DNA from: Actinomycetes bacterium
GTDB lineage: Bacteria; Actinomycetota; Actinomycetes; Actinomycetales; Dermatophilaceae
Direction: 5' to 3'
Assembly (NCBI GenBank): GCA_029552065.1
Contig: JAKPEG010000087.1
Coordinates: forward strand, 1-64,000
Length of the DNA: 64,000 nt
Shown here: positions 41,082-50,838 of the stretch, in pieces
Layout of the letters: each line of letters opens with the position of its first letter
Numbering within the stretch: position 1 is the first letter of the stretch
Position numbers and translations under genes: made by a program
Notes under the pieces: generated by a model
Databases searched by the model: none
Told to the model about the DNA's origin: nothing
Seen by the model: only the letters and a program-made list of their open reading frames with translations

Positions 41082-42473
41082 ATGGACATCGACGACGAGC
41101 GCCCCGAGCTGAAGGCCGCGGAGCAGGCGGCCCGACGGTGGCTCGCCGGCCGGACCACCAGGGACATCCCGGCCACCGCCACGTGGACCGAGGTGCTGCG
41201 GGCCGTGGGCGGGCCCTTCCCCGCCACCGGCCGACCGCCCGTCGAGGTCGTCGAGCGGCTGGTCGCGGCCGTGGAGCCCGGTCTCATGGCCATCGACTCG
41301 CCGCGCTTCTACGGCTGGGTAATGGGTGGCGCTCTGCCGGCGGCGCTGGCCAGCGACTGGCTCGTGTCGGCCTGGGACCAGAACGCAGGGATGCGGGACG
41401 CCACGCCGGGCGTCGTGGCCGTCGAGGACGCCGCCGCCCGATGGATCCTCGAAGCGCTCGGCCTGCCCGCCGGTGCCGGGGTCGGCTTCGTCACCGGTGC
41501 CACGATGGCCAATGCCACCTGTCTGGCTTCGGCCCGCGATGCCGTGCTCGCTGCGGTGGGCTGGGACCAGGCATCGCAGGGGATGGCCGGCGCGCCCCGC
41601 GTGCGGGTGCTCGTCGGGGCGGAACGGCACGGCTCGATCGACCTGGTCATGCGCTACCTCGGACTCGGCGCGCCCGAGGCGGTGGCCGCGGACGAGCAGG
41701 GTCGGTTGATCCCCGCCGAGCTGATCCGGGCCCTTACCGCGGGCAGCGGGCCGACGATCATCTGCGCGCAGGCCGGCAATATCCACTCCGGTGCCTTCGA
41801 CCCCTTCGAGGAGATCGTCGCCATCGCCCACGCTCATCACGCGTGGGTCCACATCGACGGGGCCTTCGGCCTCTGGGCTGCGGCGACTCCGCGGCTCGCC
41901 CGGCTGACCGCGGGCCAGCCGGGCGCCGACTCCTGGACGACCGATGCCCACAAGACGCTCAACACCCCCTACGACTGCGGGATCGCGATCGTCCGTGACC
42001 CGGCGGCGTTGCGCCGGTCGTTCGGGCAGCACGCGGCTTACCTGCTGCACTCGGAGACCCCCGATCCGCACGAGACCGTCCCTGAGATGTCCCGCCGGGC
42101 GCGTGGGGTGCCGGTGTGGGCGGCGCTGGCCACCCTCGGCGCCCAGGGCCTGGCCGGCCTCGTCGACGGCCTCGCCGACGCGGCTGCCGGCCTCGCCGCG
42201 GGGCTGGGCGCGATCGAGGGCGTGGAGGTCCTCAACGAGGTCGTCTACACCCAGGTGACCATCGCCGTCGGCGACGACGCGACGACCGAGGTTGTGCTCG
42301 CGCGGCTGCTGGCCGAGGGGCTGATCCGGCCCAGCGCCAGCCAATGGCAGGGCCGTTCGGTCATCCGATTCTCGGTGAGCAATCACGCGACCGACGAGGC
42401 CGCCGTCGTCGCGACGGTGGCTGCGGTCGCCCGAGCGGTGGAGGCGGCTCAGCAGGAGCGGCCGCCCGCGTGA
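41082..42473 (+). CDS. PLP-dependent decarboxylase family protein (group II)
   Basis: 463 aa, resembling aromatic-L-amino-acid/glutamate decarboxylases and related aminotransferase-like proteins. The PLP Lys is in WTTDAHKTLNTPYDCG near residue 290. WVHIDGAFGLWAA near 257 holds the PLP-contacting Asp, with Gly where Ala is usual (HVDAAY). An N-terminal FYGWVMGGALPAALASDWL near 77 fits the family. Substrate unknown. A family-2 palindrome follows 18 bp after the stop and may end the transcript. Confidence 0.88.
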   Translation: MDIDDERPELKAAEQAARRWLAGRTTRDIPATATWTEVLRAVGGPFPATGRPPVEVVERLVAAVEPGLMAIDSPRFYGWVMGGALPAALASDWLVSAWDQNAGMRDATPGVVAVEDAAARWILEALGLPAGAGVGFVTGATMANATCLASARDAVLAAVGWDQASQGMAGAPRVRVLVGAERHGSIDLVMRYLGLGAPEAVAADEQGRLIPAELIRALTAGSGPTIICAQAGNIHSGAFDPFEEIVAIAHAHHAWVHIDGAFGLWAAATPRLARLTAGQPGADSWTTDAHKTLNTPYDCGIAIVRDPAALRRSFGQHAAYLLHSETPDPHETVPEMSRRARGVPVWAALATLGAQGLAGLVDGLADAAAGLAAGLGAIEGVEVLNEVVYTQVTIAVGDDATTEVVLARLLAEGLIRPSASQWQGRSVIRFSVSNHATDEAAVVATVAAVARAVEAAQQERPPA

Positions 42474-42490
42474 CGATCCACCTCGGCGGC

Positions 42491-42530
42491 GCTATGCAGA
42501 AGGTGCGCGAGAACGCACGTCTGGCATAGC
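42491..42530. repeat. Intergenic palindrome family 2, copy A
   Basis: GCTATGC (42491-42497) pairs with GCATAGC (42524-42530), and GTGCG with CGCAC inside. It matches copy B (53729-53768) over about 40 bp. It lies just 3' of the decarboxylase stop, so it may also act as a terminator or mRNA end. Confidence 0.75.
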
Positions 42531-42657
42531 GCCGACACCGGGGAGGTCCCGCGCGAGGATCCGGTATGCCGCGCTGGGCTCGGCGACCTCGCTCATCCCC
42601 TCACCTAGAGCCCATAGCGGACGATGCGCGTCCTCTTCCGGGACTAGCCTCACGCGT

Positions 42658-43638
42658 ATGCCGCACCGCCCCGACAGCGAGCTCAGCGCGGTCGCCCGCT
42701 CGTTGCGCGCCCTCGAGGTCCTCCAGAACCGCCCGGGGACGACGGCAGCCGAGCTGGGCGAGCGCCTCGGGGTGAGCGACCGGGCGGCCCGCCGGCACGT
42801 GGCGCTGCTGCGCGAGGCCGGCGTAGCGGTGGAGTCGACCCGTGGGCCGCACGGTGGCTACCGCCTCGGGCGGGGAACCCGGCTGCCCCCGGTGAGCTTC
42901 ACCCAGGACGAGGCGGTGGGCCTCGTCATGGCCGTCCTCTCCGGCCAGCCGGAGGCGGTGACCGAGGCGGAGGACGTCGTCGGCGGGGCGCTCGCCAAGG
43001 TCCTGCGTGCCCTGCCCGAACCGGTCGCCCGCGCCGCCGGCACCCTCGCCGCCAACGTCGCCGCGACCCCCGACCGTCGGGCGACCGAGCGCCCTGCACC
43101 GGCCGTCCTCGGAGCGCTCGTCGCCGCCGCAGCCTCCAGCGAGCGGGTGGTCGTCGACTATCGCGGCGAGTCGTCGCGCGAGTGGACCGAGCGCGTGGAT
43201 CCGTGGGCGGTGGTCGTCCGGCACGGCCGCTGGTACCTGCTCTGCCACTCCCACCGGGCCGGTGCCGTGCGGACCTATCGGGTCGACCGCGTCCGCTCGG
43301 TCACCCCGACCGGGCAGCGATGTGCCCAGCCGACCGACCTCGACCCGGTCGCCGAGCTCGAGCGACACCTCGGCTCGGGCTGGCAGTTCGACACACGGGT
43401 CTCCTTCGACGCACCCCTCGAGCAGGTCGCGGAGTGGGTGCGCCCGACCATGGGGCGGCTCGAACCCCTCCCGGACGGGGGGTGCGTTCTCGTCGGGTCG
43501 ACCTCCAACCCACAGATGTATGCCGTGGAATGGCTCGCCCAGGTGCCGAGCGCCTTCCGGGTCGAGGGGGGTCCCGAGCTGCGCGCGGCGGCACGCAAGC
43601 TCGCCGAGCGGTTGACGGCGGCCGTGGCCGACGACTGA
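42658..43638 (+). CDS. WYL-domain transcriptional regulator (HTH_11 + WYL)
   Basis: 326 aa. The N-terminal helix-turn-helix is ALEVLQNRPGTTAAELGERLGVSDRAARRHVALLREAGVAVESTRG (residues 15-60), and the WYL domain contains ERVDPWAVVVRHGRWYLLCHSHR near 180-202. A C-terminal WCX extension follows. WYL proteins sense small ligands or nucleotides, some in DNA-damage and phage responses, but here no neighbour suggests a target. Confidence 0.92.
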   Translation: MPHRPDSELSAVARSLRALEVLQNRPGTTAAELGERLGVSDRAARRHVALLREAGVAVESTRGPHGGYRLGRGTRLPPVSFTQDEAVGLVMAVLSGQPEAVTEAEDVVGGALAKVLRALPEPVARAAGTLAANVAATPDRRATERPAPAVLGALVAAAASSERVVVDYRGESSREWTERVDPWAVVVRHGRWYLLCHSHRAGAVRTYRVDRVRSVTPTGQRCAQPTDLDPVAELERHLGSGWQFDTRVSFDAPLEQVAEWVRPTMGRLEPLPDGGCVLVGSTSNPQMYAVEWLAQVPSAFRVEGGPELRAAARKLAERLTAAVADD

Positions 43639-43846
43639 TCGCCAGACCTCCCTGCCGAGGACGTCGAGCTGCCCGACGAGGTGTTCGATCGCTCCGGCCG
43701 CGTTGCGGCGCTCGCTGGGCAGAGGCTGGGAGCAGTGTGACGGACGCCGCATCGGAGCACGGCGTAGCATCGGCGGAGCCGGTCACCTGCGTGAGGCGCG
43801 CCGGCTCGGATCGACATCACCGCGACGAGATGGAGGAGAGCCGCCG

Positions 43847-44278
43847 ATGAGCGACCCAGCGGGCTGGAACGCAGGGATCGTCGAGGAATTCCGCGCCCAC
43901 GAGGGCCATGTGGGGGGCCCGTTCGAGAACGTGCCGCTCGTCCTCGTCCACCACGTCGGGCGCCGCAGCGGCCGCGAATTCGTCTCTCCGGTGGCCTATC
44001 TCGCCGACGAGACCGATCCCGGCACCGTCTACATCTTCGCGAGCAAGGGCGGGGCGCCGACGAACCCCGACTGGTACCACAACCTCGTCGCAGCCGGCCA
44101 CGCGACGGTCGAGCGGGGCACGCAGAGCTATGCCGTGACCGTCACCGAGGTGACCGGGCCGGAGCGCGACGCGATCTATGCCCGACAGGTCGAACGGGTG
44201 CCGGGGTTCGGCGGCTATGCGGAACGCACCGCCGGCGTGCGCACGATCCCCGTGCTGCGCCTCACCCGCGCGGACTAG
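43847..44278 (+). CDS. Deazaflavin-dependent nitroreductase family protein
   Basis: Ddn-type protein, 143 aa, with VPLVLVHHVGRRSGREFVSPVAY and GAPTNPDWYHNLVAAGHATVE. The three-stretch pattern (G-R-x-S-G, N-P-x-W-Y-H-N) is that of F420-binding nitroreductases. GGAGAG precedes the ATG. It overlaps the convergent deaminase end by 17 bp. Confidence 0.9.
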   Translation: MSDPAGWNAGIVEEFRAHEGHVGGPFENVPLVLVHHVGRRSGREFVSPVAYLADETDPGTVYIFASKGGAPTNPDWYHNLVAAGHATVERGTQSYAVTVTEVTGPERDAIYARQVERVPGFGGYAERTAGVRTIPVLRLTRAD

Positions 44279-45257
44279 CTGCCTCCGCAAGTTCGGCCCG
44301 CAGCTGCGCCTTGCGCGCTTCGGGGGCGAACGAGGCCTCCACCGAGTTGGCGGCGAGGAGTCGCACCTGCCCGTCGGTGAGCCCGAGGGCCGCCCGGGAG
44401 CGTTCGAGGTTGTCACCGGCATAGCCGCCGAAGTAGGCGGGATCGTCGGAGTTCACCGTGACCCGCAACCCGGCGTCGAGCATCCGCCGCAACGGGTGGT
44501 CGGCGAGTGTGTCGACCACCCGCAGCCGGACGTTGGACACCGGGCAGACCGTGAGCGGGATCGCGTCGGCGACCAGCCGAGCGACGAGCGCAGCGTCCTC
44601 GAGGCAGCGGACCCCGTGGTCGATCCGCTCCACACCGAGCACGTCGAGGGCCTCCCAGATGTAGGCCGGTGGCCCCTCCTCCCCGGCATGGGCCACGCAG
44701 TGCAGCCCCGCCTCCCGGGCCGCCGCGAAGATCGGCGCGAACTGGCCCGGCGGGTGGCCGACCTCGGCGGAGTCCAGCCCGATCCCCAGGATCGGGATCC
44801 CGGTGGCGAGTGCCTCGTCGAGCATCCGGCGGCCCTCCTCGATCGGTCGGTCCCGCAGGACGCAGACAAGGATCCCGCTCGTGAGCCCGAGCTCGGCCTC
44901 GGCCCGTGCGAGGCCGTCGGCGACCCCACCGAGGACAACCGCGGCCGGTATGCCGCGCGCCGAGTGTGCCTGCGGGTCGACGAAGACCTCGGCATGGCGC
45001 ACGCCCTGGGAGGCGGCGGTCACGGCATACCGCCAGGTCATCTCGGCGAAGTCCGCGCGGGTGCGCAGGGTGGCCATGTTCTCGTAGTAGAGGTCGAGGA
45101 AGGACTGCAGGTCGGTGAACTCATAGCGTGCCCGCAGCGCGTCGATGTCCTTGTCCGGCAGGCGCAGTGCATTGCGTCCCGCGAACTCGACGATGGTCTC
45201 GGGTTCGAGGGTGCCTTCGATGTGCAGGTGGAGCTCGGCGAGCGGCACGGTGGTCAC
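44262..45257 (-). CDS. Adenine/adenosine deaminase
   Basis: Zinc amidohydrolase, 331 aa, that converts adenine or adenosine to hypoxanthine or inosine. Metal and catalytic motifs: ELHLHIEGTLEPE near residue 8, CVAHAGEEGPPAYIWEAL near 190, RIDHGVRC near 215, and VNSDDPAYFGGY near 270. The NSDDPAYFGGY form is more typical of the adenine-deaminase (ADE) group than of adenosine deaminases. It follows exonuclease III by 9 bp, so the two are co-transcribed. Confidence 0.9.
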   Translation of the reverse strand: MTTVPLAELHLHIEGTLEPETIVEFAGRNALRLPDKDIDALRARYEFTDLQSFLDLYYENMATLRTRADFAEMTWRYAVTAASQGVRHAEVFVDPQAHSARGIPAAVVLGGVADGLARAEAELGLTSGILVCVLRDRPIEEGRRMLDEALATGIPILGIGLDSAEVGHPPGQFAPIFAAAREAGLHCVAHAGEEGPPAYIWEALDVLGVERIDHGVRCLEDAALVARLVADAIPLTVCPVSNVRLRVVDTLADHPLRRMLDAGLRVTVNSDDPAYFGGYAGDNLERSRAALGLTDGQVRLLAANSVEASFAPEARKAQLRAELAEAASPRG

Positions 45258-45266
45258 TCTCGCACG

Positions 45267-46208
45267 CTAGCGGACGGCGTAATCCACGACGACGGGAGCG
45301 TGGTCGCTCATCCGATCCGCGCGGGTGGGTTCCCGATCGACCGTGGCGCGGACCGCGGTGCGTGCGAGCCCCGGGGTGGCCAGGTGGTAGCCGATCCGCC
45401 AGCCGGTGTCGTCCTCGAAGCAGGTGCCGAGCCATGACCACCACGAATAGGGGCCCTGCGCCTGGGGATTGAGCGACCGCACGACGTCGACCAGCCGACG
45501 GGGGCCGAGCAGACCGTCGATCCACTCGCGCTCCTCCGGCAGGAAACCCTCCGAACGCTGCCGTGCGCGCCAGCCGACGACGTCGAACGGGGTATGGGCG
45601 ACGTTGAGGTCGCCCAGGAGCAGGAAGTCCCGCCCGCGGGTCCGGGCGGCGCGTCGGGCGGCAGTGAGCTGGCGGCCGAAGCCACGGAGGAAGGCCATCT
45701 TGCGGGCATAGCGAGCGCCGCCGTCCGGCGGCTCCCGGGTGCTGCCGGGCCGCTGGAGGTGCGCGGGCAGGCCCCCCTTGGGCAGGTAGAGCGAGGCGAC
45801 CGTGACCGGAGCGTCGGCGAGGTCGACCTCGAGATAGCGTCCATGTGAGGCGAATTCGCGCAGTTCGCGGGCCAACGGCGGTCCGGCTGCCGGCGCTTGG
45901 GCGACGTGGTCGTGCGCAGCTGAGGGTGACCAGTCGGACGGCGGCAGGTCCCACACCTGGCTACCCCACGAGCGCACGGCCACGGGTGGCCGGCGGGTGA
46001 GGACGGCGACCCCGTTGCGTCCCGGCAGCGTGCCCGGGTCATAGGCGACGTGGTAGGCACCGAACACCCCCTCCGGCAGCGCGGCAACGGGCGCGCGCAC
46101 CTCCTGGAGCGCGACGACGTCGCACCCGCGGGCGGTCAGCCACGGCTCGAAACCCCGCCGCTGGGCGGCGCGAATCCCGTTGACGTTGAACGTTGCCACC
46201 CGCAGCAC
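45267..46208 (-). CDS. xthA: Exonuclease III (AP endonuclease family)
   Basis: 313 aa. ATFNVNGIRAAQRRGFEPW near residue 5, VALQEVRAPV near 33 (metal Glu), LLLGDLNVAHTPFDVVGW near 190 (Asp, Asn), GPYSWWSW near 265 and SDHAPVVVDY near 300 (catalytic His). The protein repairs abasic sites and 3' blocks. The GTG at 46208 (LRVATFN) is chosen. It lies between the UvrA-like gene and the deaminase on one strand. Confidence 0.93.
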   Translation of the reverse strand: MLRVATFNVNGIRAAQRRGFEPWLTARGCDVVALQEVRAPVAALPEGVFGAYHVAYDPGTLPGRNGVAVLTRRPPVAVRSWGSQVWDLPPSDWSPSAAHDHVAQAPAAGPPLARELREFASHGRYLEVDLADAPVTVASLYLPKGGLPAHLQRPGSTREPPDGGARYARKMAFLRGFGRQLTAARRAARTRGRDFLLLGDLNVAHTPFDVVGWRARQRSEGFLPEEREWIDGLLGPRRLVDVVRSLNPQAQGPYSWWSWLGTCFEDDTGWRIGYHLATPGLARTAVRATVDREPTRADRMSDHAPVVVDYAVR

Positions 46209-46230
46209 GCGAGCACTGTATGCCGTGTGG

Positions 46231-48597
46231 TCACCCGCCGACGTAGGCGGCCAGATGCCGTCCGGTGAGCGTGGACTGGGCCGCGACGAGGTCGGCCGGC
46301 GTGCCCTCGAAGACGACCCGGCCGCCGTCGTGCCCGGCCCCCGGCCCCAGGTCGATGATCCAGTCGGCATGCGCCATGACGGCCTGATGGTGCTCGATGA
46401 CGATCACCGACTTGCCCTGCTCGACGAGCCGGTCGAGCAGGGCGAGCAACTGTTCCACGTCGGCCAGGTGCAGCCCGGAGGTGGGCTCGTCGAGCACGTA
46501 GATGTCACCCTTCTCGCCGAGCTGGTTGGCGAGTTTGAGCCGCTGTCGCTCGCCGCCGGAAAGCGTCGTGAGCGGCTGCCCCAGCGTGAGATAGCCCAGC
46601 CCCACGTCGACCAGGCGGCGGAGTATGCCGTGCGCGGCCGGGGTCCGCGCCTCGCCGTCGGCGAAGAAGGCCTCGGCCTCGACCACCGGCATGGCGAGGA
46701 CCTCGCTGATGTCCTTGCCGCCCAGGTGGTAGTCGAGGACGGACGCCTGGAAGCGCTTGCCCTCGCACTCCTCGCAGATCGTCGTCACCGTGTCCATGAA
46801 GCCCAGCTCGGTGTAGATGACCCCGGCGCCGTTGCAAGTCGGGCAGGCACCCTCCGAATTCGCGCTGAAGAGAGCCGGTTTCACGCCGTTCGCCTTGGCG
46901 AAGGCCTTGCGGATCGGTTCGAGCACCCCTGTGTAGGTCGCCGGATTGCTCCGGCGCGAGCCCTTGATCGCACTCTGGTCGACAAGGACGACCCCCTCCT
47001 GGCCGGCCACCGAGCCAAGGACGAGCGAGCTCTTGCCCGAGCCTGCGACCCCGGTGAGCACCACGAGCACCCCGAGCGGGATGTCGACGTCGACCTCCTG
47101 GAGGTTGTGCGTCGAGGCACCGCGGACGGGGAGGTGACCGGACGGCATACGGACCGTGGGCTTGAGCCGCGCGCGGTCGTCCAGGTGGGCACCGGTGACG
47201 GTTCCGCTGGCCCGCAGCCCCGCGAGTGAGCCCTCGAAGACGATCGCGCCGCCCGCGGTGCCGGCGCCCGGGCCGAGGTCGACGACGTGGTCGGCGATCG
47301 CGATGACCTCGGGCTTGTGCTCGACGACGAGGACGGTGTTGCCCTTGTCGCGCAACCGCACGAGCAGCTCGTTCATCCGTTGGATGTCGTGCGGGTGCTG
47401 CCCGATCGTCGGCTCGTCGAAGACATAGGTGACGTCGGTGAGCGAGGAACCGAGGTGGCGGATCATCTTGGTGCGCTGGGACTCCCCGCCCGAGAGACTG
47501 CCTGAGGGCCGGTCGAGCGAGAGGTAGCCGAGGCCTATCTCGACGAACGAGTCGAGCAGGTGCTGGAGCCCGGCGAGGAGAGGGGCCACGGAGGGCTCGT
47601 CGAGCCCGCGCACCCACTCTGCGAGGTCGCTGATCTGCATCGCGCAGACATCGGCGATGCTCACCCCGCGGATTGTGGACGAGCGGGCCTCCGGCGTGAG
47701 CCGGGTGCCGACGCACTCGGGGCAGGTCTGGAAGGTGATCGCGCGTTCGACGAAGGCCCGGATGTGCGGCTGCATCGCCTCGACGTCCTTGGCGAGCATC
47801 GACTTCTGGATCTTGGGGATGAGGCCCTCGTAGGTGAGGTTGATGCTCTCGACCTTGATCTTCGTCGGCTCCTTGTAGAGCAGGTCGTGCAACTCTCGCT
47901 TCGTGTAGCGGGCTATCGGTTTGTCCGGGTCGAAGAAGCCGCTGCCGCGGTAGATCCGGCCGTACCACCCGTCCATCGAATAGCCCGGCACGAGCAGCGC
48001 TCCCTCGTTGAGCGACTTGCTCGCGTCATATAGGGCGGTGAGGTCGAAGTCGCTCACGCTGCCGCGGCCCTCGCACTGCGGGCACATCCCGCCGAGCTGG
48101 ACGAAGTTCGCCTTCTTGGCGATCGTCCGCGCCCCCCGCTCGACCGTGACGGCACCACTGGCCCGCACCGTGGGGACGTTGAAGGAGTAGGCGTTCGGCG
48201 AGCCGATGTGCGGCTGACCGAGCCGGCTGAACAACATCCTCAGCATCGCGTTGGCGTCGGTGACCGTGCCGACCGTCGAGCGCGGGTTGGCGCCCATCCG
48301 CTCCTGACCGACGATGATCGCCGTGGTGATCCCGTCGAGCAGGTCGACGTCGGGCCGGGCAAGGGTCGGCATGAAGGACTGGACGAAGCTGCTGTAGGTC
48401 TCGTTGATCATCCGCCGTGACTCCGCGGCGATCGTGCCGAAGACGAGCGAGCTCTTGCCCGAGCCGGAGACCCCGGTGAAGACGGTGAGTCGGCGCTTGG
48501 GCAGTTCGACGTTCACGTCCTTGAGGTTGTTCTCCCGCGCGCCGTGCACGCGGATGAGGTCGTGTCCGTCGGCGGGGTGCCGGTTCGTGCTCGTCAC
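46231..48597 (-). CDS. UvrA-like ABC protein (DrrC-type resistance/repair paralogue)
   Basis: 788 aa, shorter than the roughly 950 aa of UvrA. It has two ATPase modules: Walker [18 protein letters not shown] near 42 and [13 protein letters not shown] near 515, signatures SLSGGESQR near 375 and [16 protein letters not shown] near 690, and zinc-type CPQCEGRG near 172 and CEECEGKRF near 615. The large UvrB-binding insert of true UvrA appears reduced. Such stand-alone paralogues accompany DNA-targeting drug resistance. Its 3' neighbour is xthA, consistent with a repair role. Confidence 0.9.
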   Translation of the reverse strand: MTSTNRHPADGHDLIRVHGARENNLKDVNVELPKRRLTVFTGVSGSGKSSLVFGTIAAESRRMINETYSSFVQSFMPTLARPDVDLLDGITTAIIVGQERMGANPRSTVGTVTDANAMLRMLFSRLGQPHIGSPNAYSFNVPTVRASGAVTVERGARTIAKKANFVQLGGMCPQCEGRGSVSDFDLTALYDASKSLNEGALLVPGYSMDGWYGRIYRGSGFFDPDKPIARYTKRELHDLLYKEPTKIKVESINLTYEGLIPKIQKSMLAKDVEAMQPHIRAFVERAITFQTCPECVGTRLTPEARSSTIRGVSIADVCAMQISDLAEWVRGLDEPSVAPLLAGLQHLLDSFVEIGLGYLSLDRPSGSLSGGESQRTKMIRHLGSSLTDVTYVFDEPTIGQHPHDIQRMNELLVRLRDKGNTVLVVEHKPEVIAIADHVVDLGPGAGTAGGAIVFEGSLAGLRASGTVTGAHLDDRARLKPTVRMPSGHLPVRGASTHNLQEVDVDIPLGVLVVLTGVAGSGKSSLVLGSVAGQEGVVLVDQSAIKGSRRSNPATYTGVLEPIRKAFAKANGVKPALFSANSEGACPTCNGAGVIYTELGFMDTVTTICEECEGKRFQASVLDYHLGGKDISEVLAMPVVEAEAFFADGEARTPAAHGILRRLVDVGLGYLTLGQPLTTLSGGERQRLKLANQLGEKGDIYVLDEPTSGLHLADVEQLLALLDRLVEQGKSVIVIEHHQAVMAHADWIIDLGPGAGHDGGRVVFEGTPADLVAAQSTLTGRHLAAYVGG

Positions 48598-48637
48598 TGC
48601 CGTCCTCCTTCGGTCGCTGTGTCCCTATCCTGGCCCG

Positions 48638-49588
48638 GTGAACATCGTGCGATGGGCGATCGCGGGACCGGGTCGGATGGCCCAGGCATGGCTGGCCGAC
48701 TTCCCGCGGGTGACCAACGGCCGGGTGGTCGCCGTGGGTTCCCGCTCGACCGACCGCGCCGCCGCGTTCGCCGTTGCGCACGGCATACCTCGGGCGCACG
48801 GATCGTATGCCGCCCTCGTCGCCGACCCCGAGGTGGACGCGGTCTATGTCGCGACCCCGCATCCGCAGCACGTCGACGTGGCCCTGGCCGCCATCGCCGC
48901 AGGAAAGGCCGTGCTCGTCGAGAAGGCGTTCACGAGCAGCGTGAGCGACACCGAGCGGATCGTCGAAGCGGCCCGGGCAGCAGGTGTGTTCGCGATGGAG
49001 GCGATGTGGACCCGGTTCCTGCCGGGCGTCACCTGGATCCGCGAGTTGGTTGCCGAGGGCGCCATCGGGCAGGTGCGCGGCGTCCAGGGCGACCTCACGG
49101 CGTTCCGTGACTACGACCCGGCCGACCGGCTCTTCGACCCCGCGCTCGGCGGTGGCGCGGTGCTCGACCTCGGGGTCTACGTGATGTCCTTCGCCCACAT
49201 GTGGCTCGGCACGCCCGACGTCGTGCGCGCGGTCGGCGGTCGCTATCCGAGCGGCGTGGAGGGTGAATTCGCCGTGCTCTGGGGCTACCGCGATGGGCGG
49301 TCGGCCACGCTGTCCGGTGCGTTCACGGCATACGGCCCGGGACGGATGGCCATCCTGGGGACCAGGGGTTGGATCGACGTCCACCCGCGCTTCCACCGCG
49401 CGGCCGAGGTGACCCTCTGGCGGGCCAAGGTGCCCGAAACACGCAGGTTCGAGGCCGGCTACCACCTGGAGACGATCCACGTGGGGGAGTGCCTGGCTGC
49501 GGGCCTCACCGAGAGCCCGGTGATGCCGCTGGTCGACACGCTGGCCGTCCAGCGCCTCATGGCCCAAGCGCTCGACCAGATCGCCTAG
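48638..49588 (+). CDS. Gfo/Idh/MocA-family oxidoreductase
   Basis: NAD(P)-dependent dehydrogenase, 316 aa. Rossmann start [19 protein letters not shown], then [29 protein letters not shown] near 70-98 with the conserved E-K-P/A motif. It has a beta-sheet C-terminal domain with [11 protein letters not shown] near 170. Substrates are often sugars or diols. Divergent from the UvrA-like gene with 40 bp between starts. Confidence 0.92.
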   Translation: MNIVRWAIAGPGRMAQAWLADFPRVTNGRVVAVGSRSTDRAAAFAVAHGIPRAHGSYAALVADPEVDAVYVATPHPQHVDVALAAIAAGKAVLVEKAFTSSVSDTERIVEAARAAGVFAMEAMWTRFLPGVTWIRELVAEGAIGQVRGVQGDLTAFRDYDPADRLFDPALGGGAVLDLGVYVMSFAHMWLGTPDVVRAVGGRYPSGVEGEFAVLWGYRDGRSATLSGAFTAYGPGRMAILGTRGWIDVHPRFHRAAEVTLWRAKVPETRRFEAGYHLETIHVGECLAAGLTESPVMPLVDTLAVQRLMAQALDQIA

Positions 49589-49640
49589 TCAGATCGCGTC
49601 GGCGCCCGCCGACCGATCCCCCCGAGGGAAGGGCACGCGC

Positions 49641-49925
49641 ATGGCCGCCGTCGACGTCACCGACAACCACGAGGCATCCCGCTACGAGGCGCGACTGGAG
49701 GGGCAGCTCGCCGGCTTCGCCGAGTATGCCGTCGCGGGGCCGACGATGACCTTCCTCCACACGCAGGTGCTGCCCGACTTCGACGGCATGGGTGTGGGGA
49801 GTGCCCTCGTGCGGGGAGCCCTCGACGACGTCCGCGCGCGAGGCCGCGGCTCGGTGGTGCCCGTGTGTCCCTTTGTGCGGGGCTGGATCGACCGGCACCC
49901 CGACTACGCCGACCTCAAGGCCTGA
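49641..49925 (+). CDS. GNAT-like N-acetyltransferase (YjdJ/Acetyltransf_CG type)
   Basis: 94 aa; small GNAT-related fold with EGQLAGFAEYAVAGPTMTFLHTQVLPDFDGMGVGSALVRGALDD and CPFVRGWIDRHPDYADL. The latter (C-P-x-x-x-x-x-x-x-H-P-E/D-Y) defines the YjdJ group. Physiological substrate unknown. GAGGGAAGGG lies before the ATG. Confidence 0.9.
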   Translation: MAAVDVTDNHEASRYEARLEGQLAGFAEYAVAGPTMTFLHTQVLPDFDGMGVGSALVRGALDDVRARGRGSVVPVCPFVRGWIDRHPDYADLKA

Positions 49926-49950
49926 GCGCCCGACGGCGCTCAGCCCGTGA

Positions 49951-50796
49951 TCAGCCCTGCTGCGGGGACGGCTCGGGGGCCGGGACGGGCGTCTCGAGCA
50001 CGGCGAGGTCGCGCTCGGCGAACTGACGGTGCCACCACTCCTCGTTGAGGATCGTCTCGAGGCACCGCAGCACGGCATAGCTGCGCGGCTCCGGCCAACC
50101 GGGTGCCTCGACGGGGGTCGTCTGCGCGGCGAGCTCCTGGTCGGTGAGCCTGGCGAGATAGTCGCCCACCCGGTCCATCCGGTCTAGGCGCAAGGCGAGC
50201 GCCTCGTCGAGCGTGGGACGCGCCGCTCGATCGCGTGGCACTCCGGGGGTGTCGGGCATCTGGTCCCAGGGCAGACTCAACGGCTGCCACGGGGCGGGGT
50301 CGCCGAGAACGGCACGCAGCAGCCAGCATTCGGTGGCGAAGGCCAGGTGGCGCAGCGTCTCGATGAACGACCACTCCCCGTCGACCTGCACGTGCAAGAG
50401 CGCGGGGTCCAACGCTCGGGCCCGTGCGACGGTCTCCGCCCACAGCCGGGTGTTGACCTCCCACGCCTCCCGGAAACCGCCAGGATCCCGCGGGTGCAGG
50501 AGCGCCCGCTCGGGATGACGGCGGGTCAGCTCGGCTTCGACCAGCGGCATGACATCGACCCCGTTCACGACGAGCACCTCGATGTCGCCGGACACCTCCA
50601 GTCGCGAGGTGTAGATGCCGCGGAACGCGGCGCCACTGAGGTCGGCCTCGCGGACCCGCACGTCGCGCAAGTAGACCGTGTCGAAGTCTGCCCCCGAGAG
50701 GTCGACCTCTCGGAATCGAGATCCGGGCATCCGGCGCTGGACGAACTCGACGGGGGCGCCCGATTCGGGCGTGGCGGCGGCGTCGGACTGCGTCAT
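49951..50796 (-). CDS. Pentapeptide-repeat plus DinB-like domain protein
   Basis: 281 aa. Residues 22-65 contain pentapeptide-type repeats (FREVDLSGADFDTVYL, ADLSGAAFRGIY). The C-terminal 200 residues form a DinB/MDMPI-like four-helix bundle with VDGEWSFIETLRHLAFATECWL near 142 and LNEEWWHRQFAERDL near 250 (possible metal His). DinB-like proteins of actinomycetes are often thiol-dependent transferases. It is 42 bp downstream of the sucrase/ferredoxin-like gene on the same strand, so it might belong to the peptide operon. Confidence 0.88.
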   Translation of the reverse strand: MTQSDAAATPESGAPVEFVQRRMPGSRFREVDLSGADFDTVYLRDVRVREADLSGAAFRGIYTSRLEVSGDIEVLVVNGVDVMPLVEAELTRRHPERALLHPRDPGGFREAWEVNTRLWAETVARARALDPALLHVQVDGEWSFIETLRHLAFATECWLLRAVLGDPAPWQPLSLPWDQMPDTPGVPRDRAARPTLDEALALRLDRMDRVGDYLARLTDQELAAQTTPVEAPGWPEPRSYAVLRCLETILNEEWWHRQFAERDLAVLETPVPAPEPSPQQG

Positions 50797-50838
50797 GACC
50801 GCCAGGCTAGAGCGCGATGCGGACGCGGACCGTCCGCT

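Noticed and set aside
43639-43735. Open stretch after the WYL gene (LPDEVFDRSGRVAALAGQRLGAV before a stop)
   Set aside because: About 30 codons with no start after the WYL stop and no clear family. It could be a decayed gene end, but support is too thin to list.
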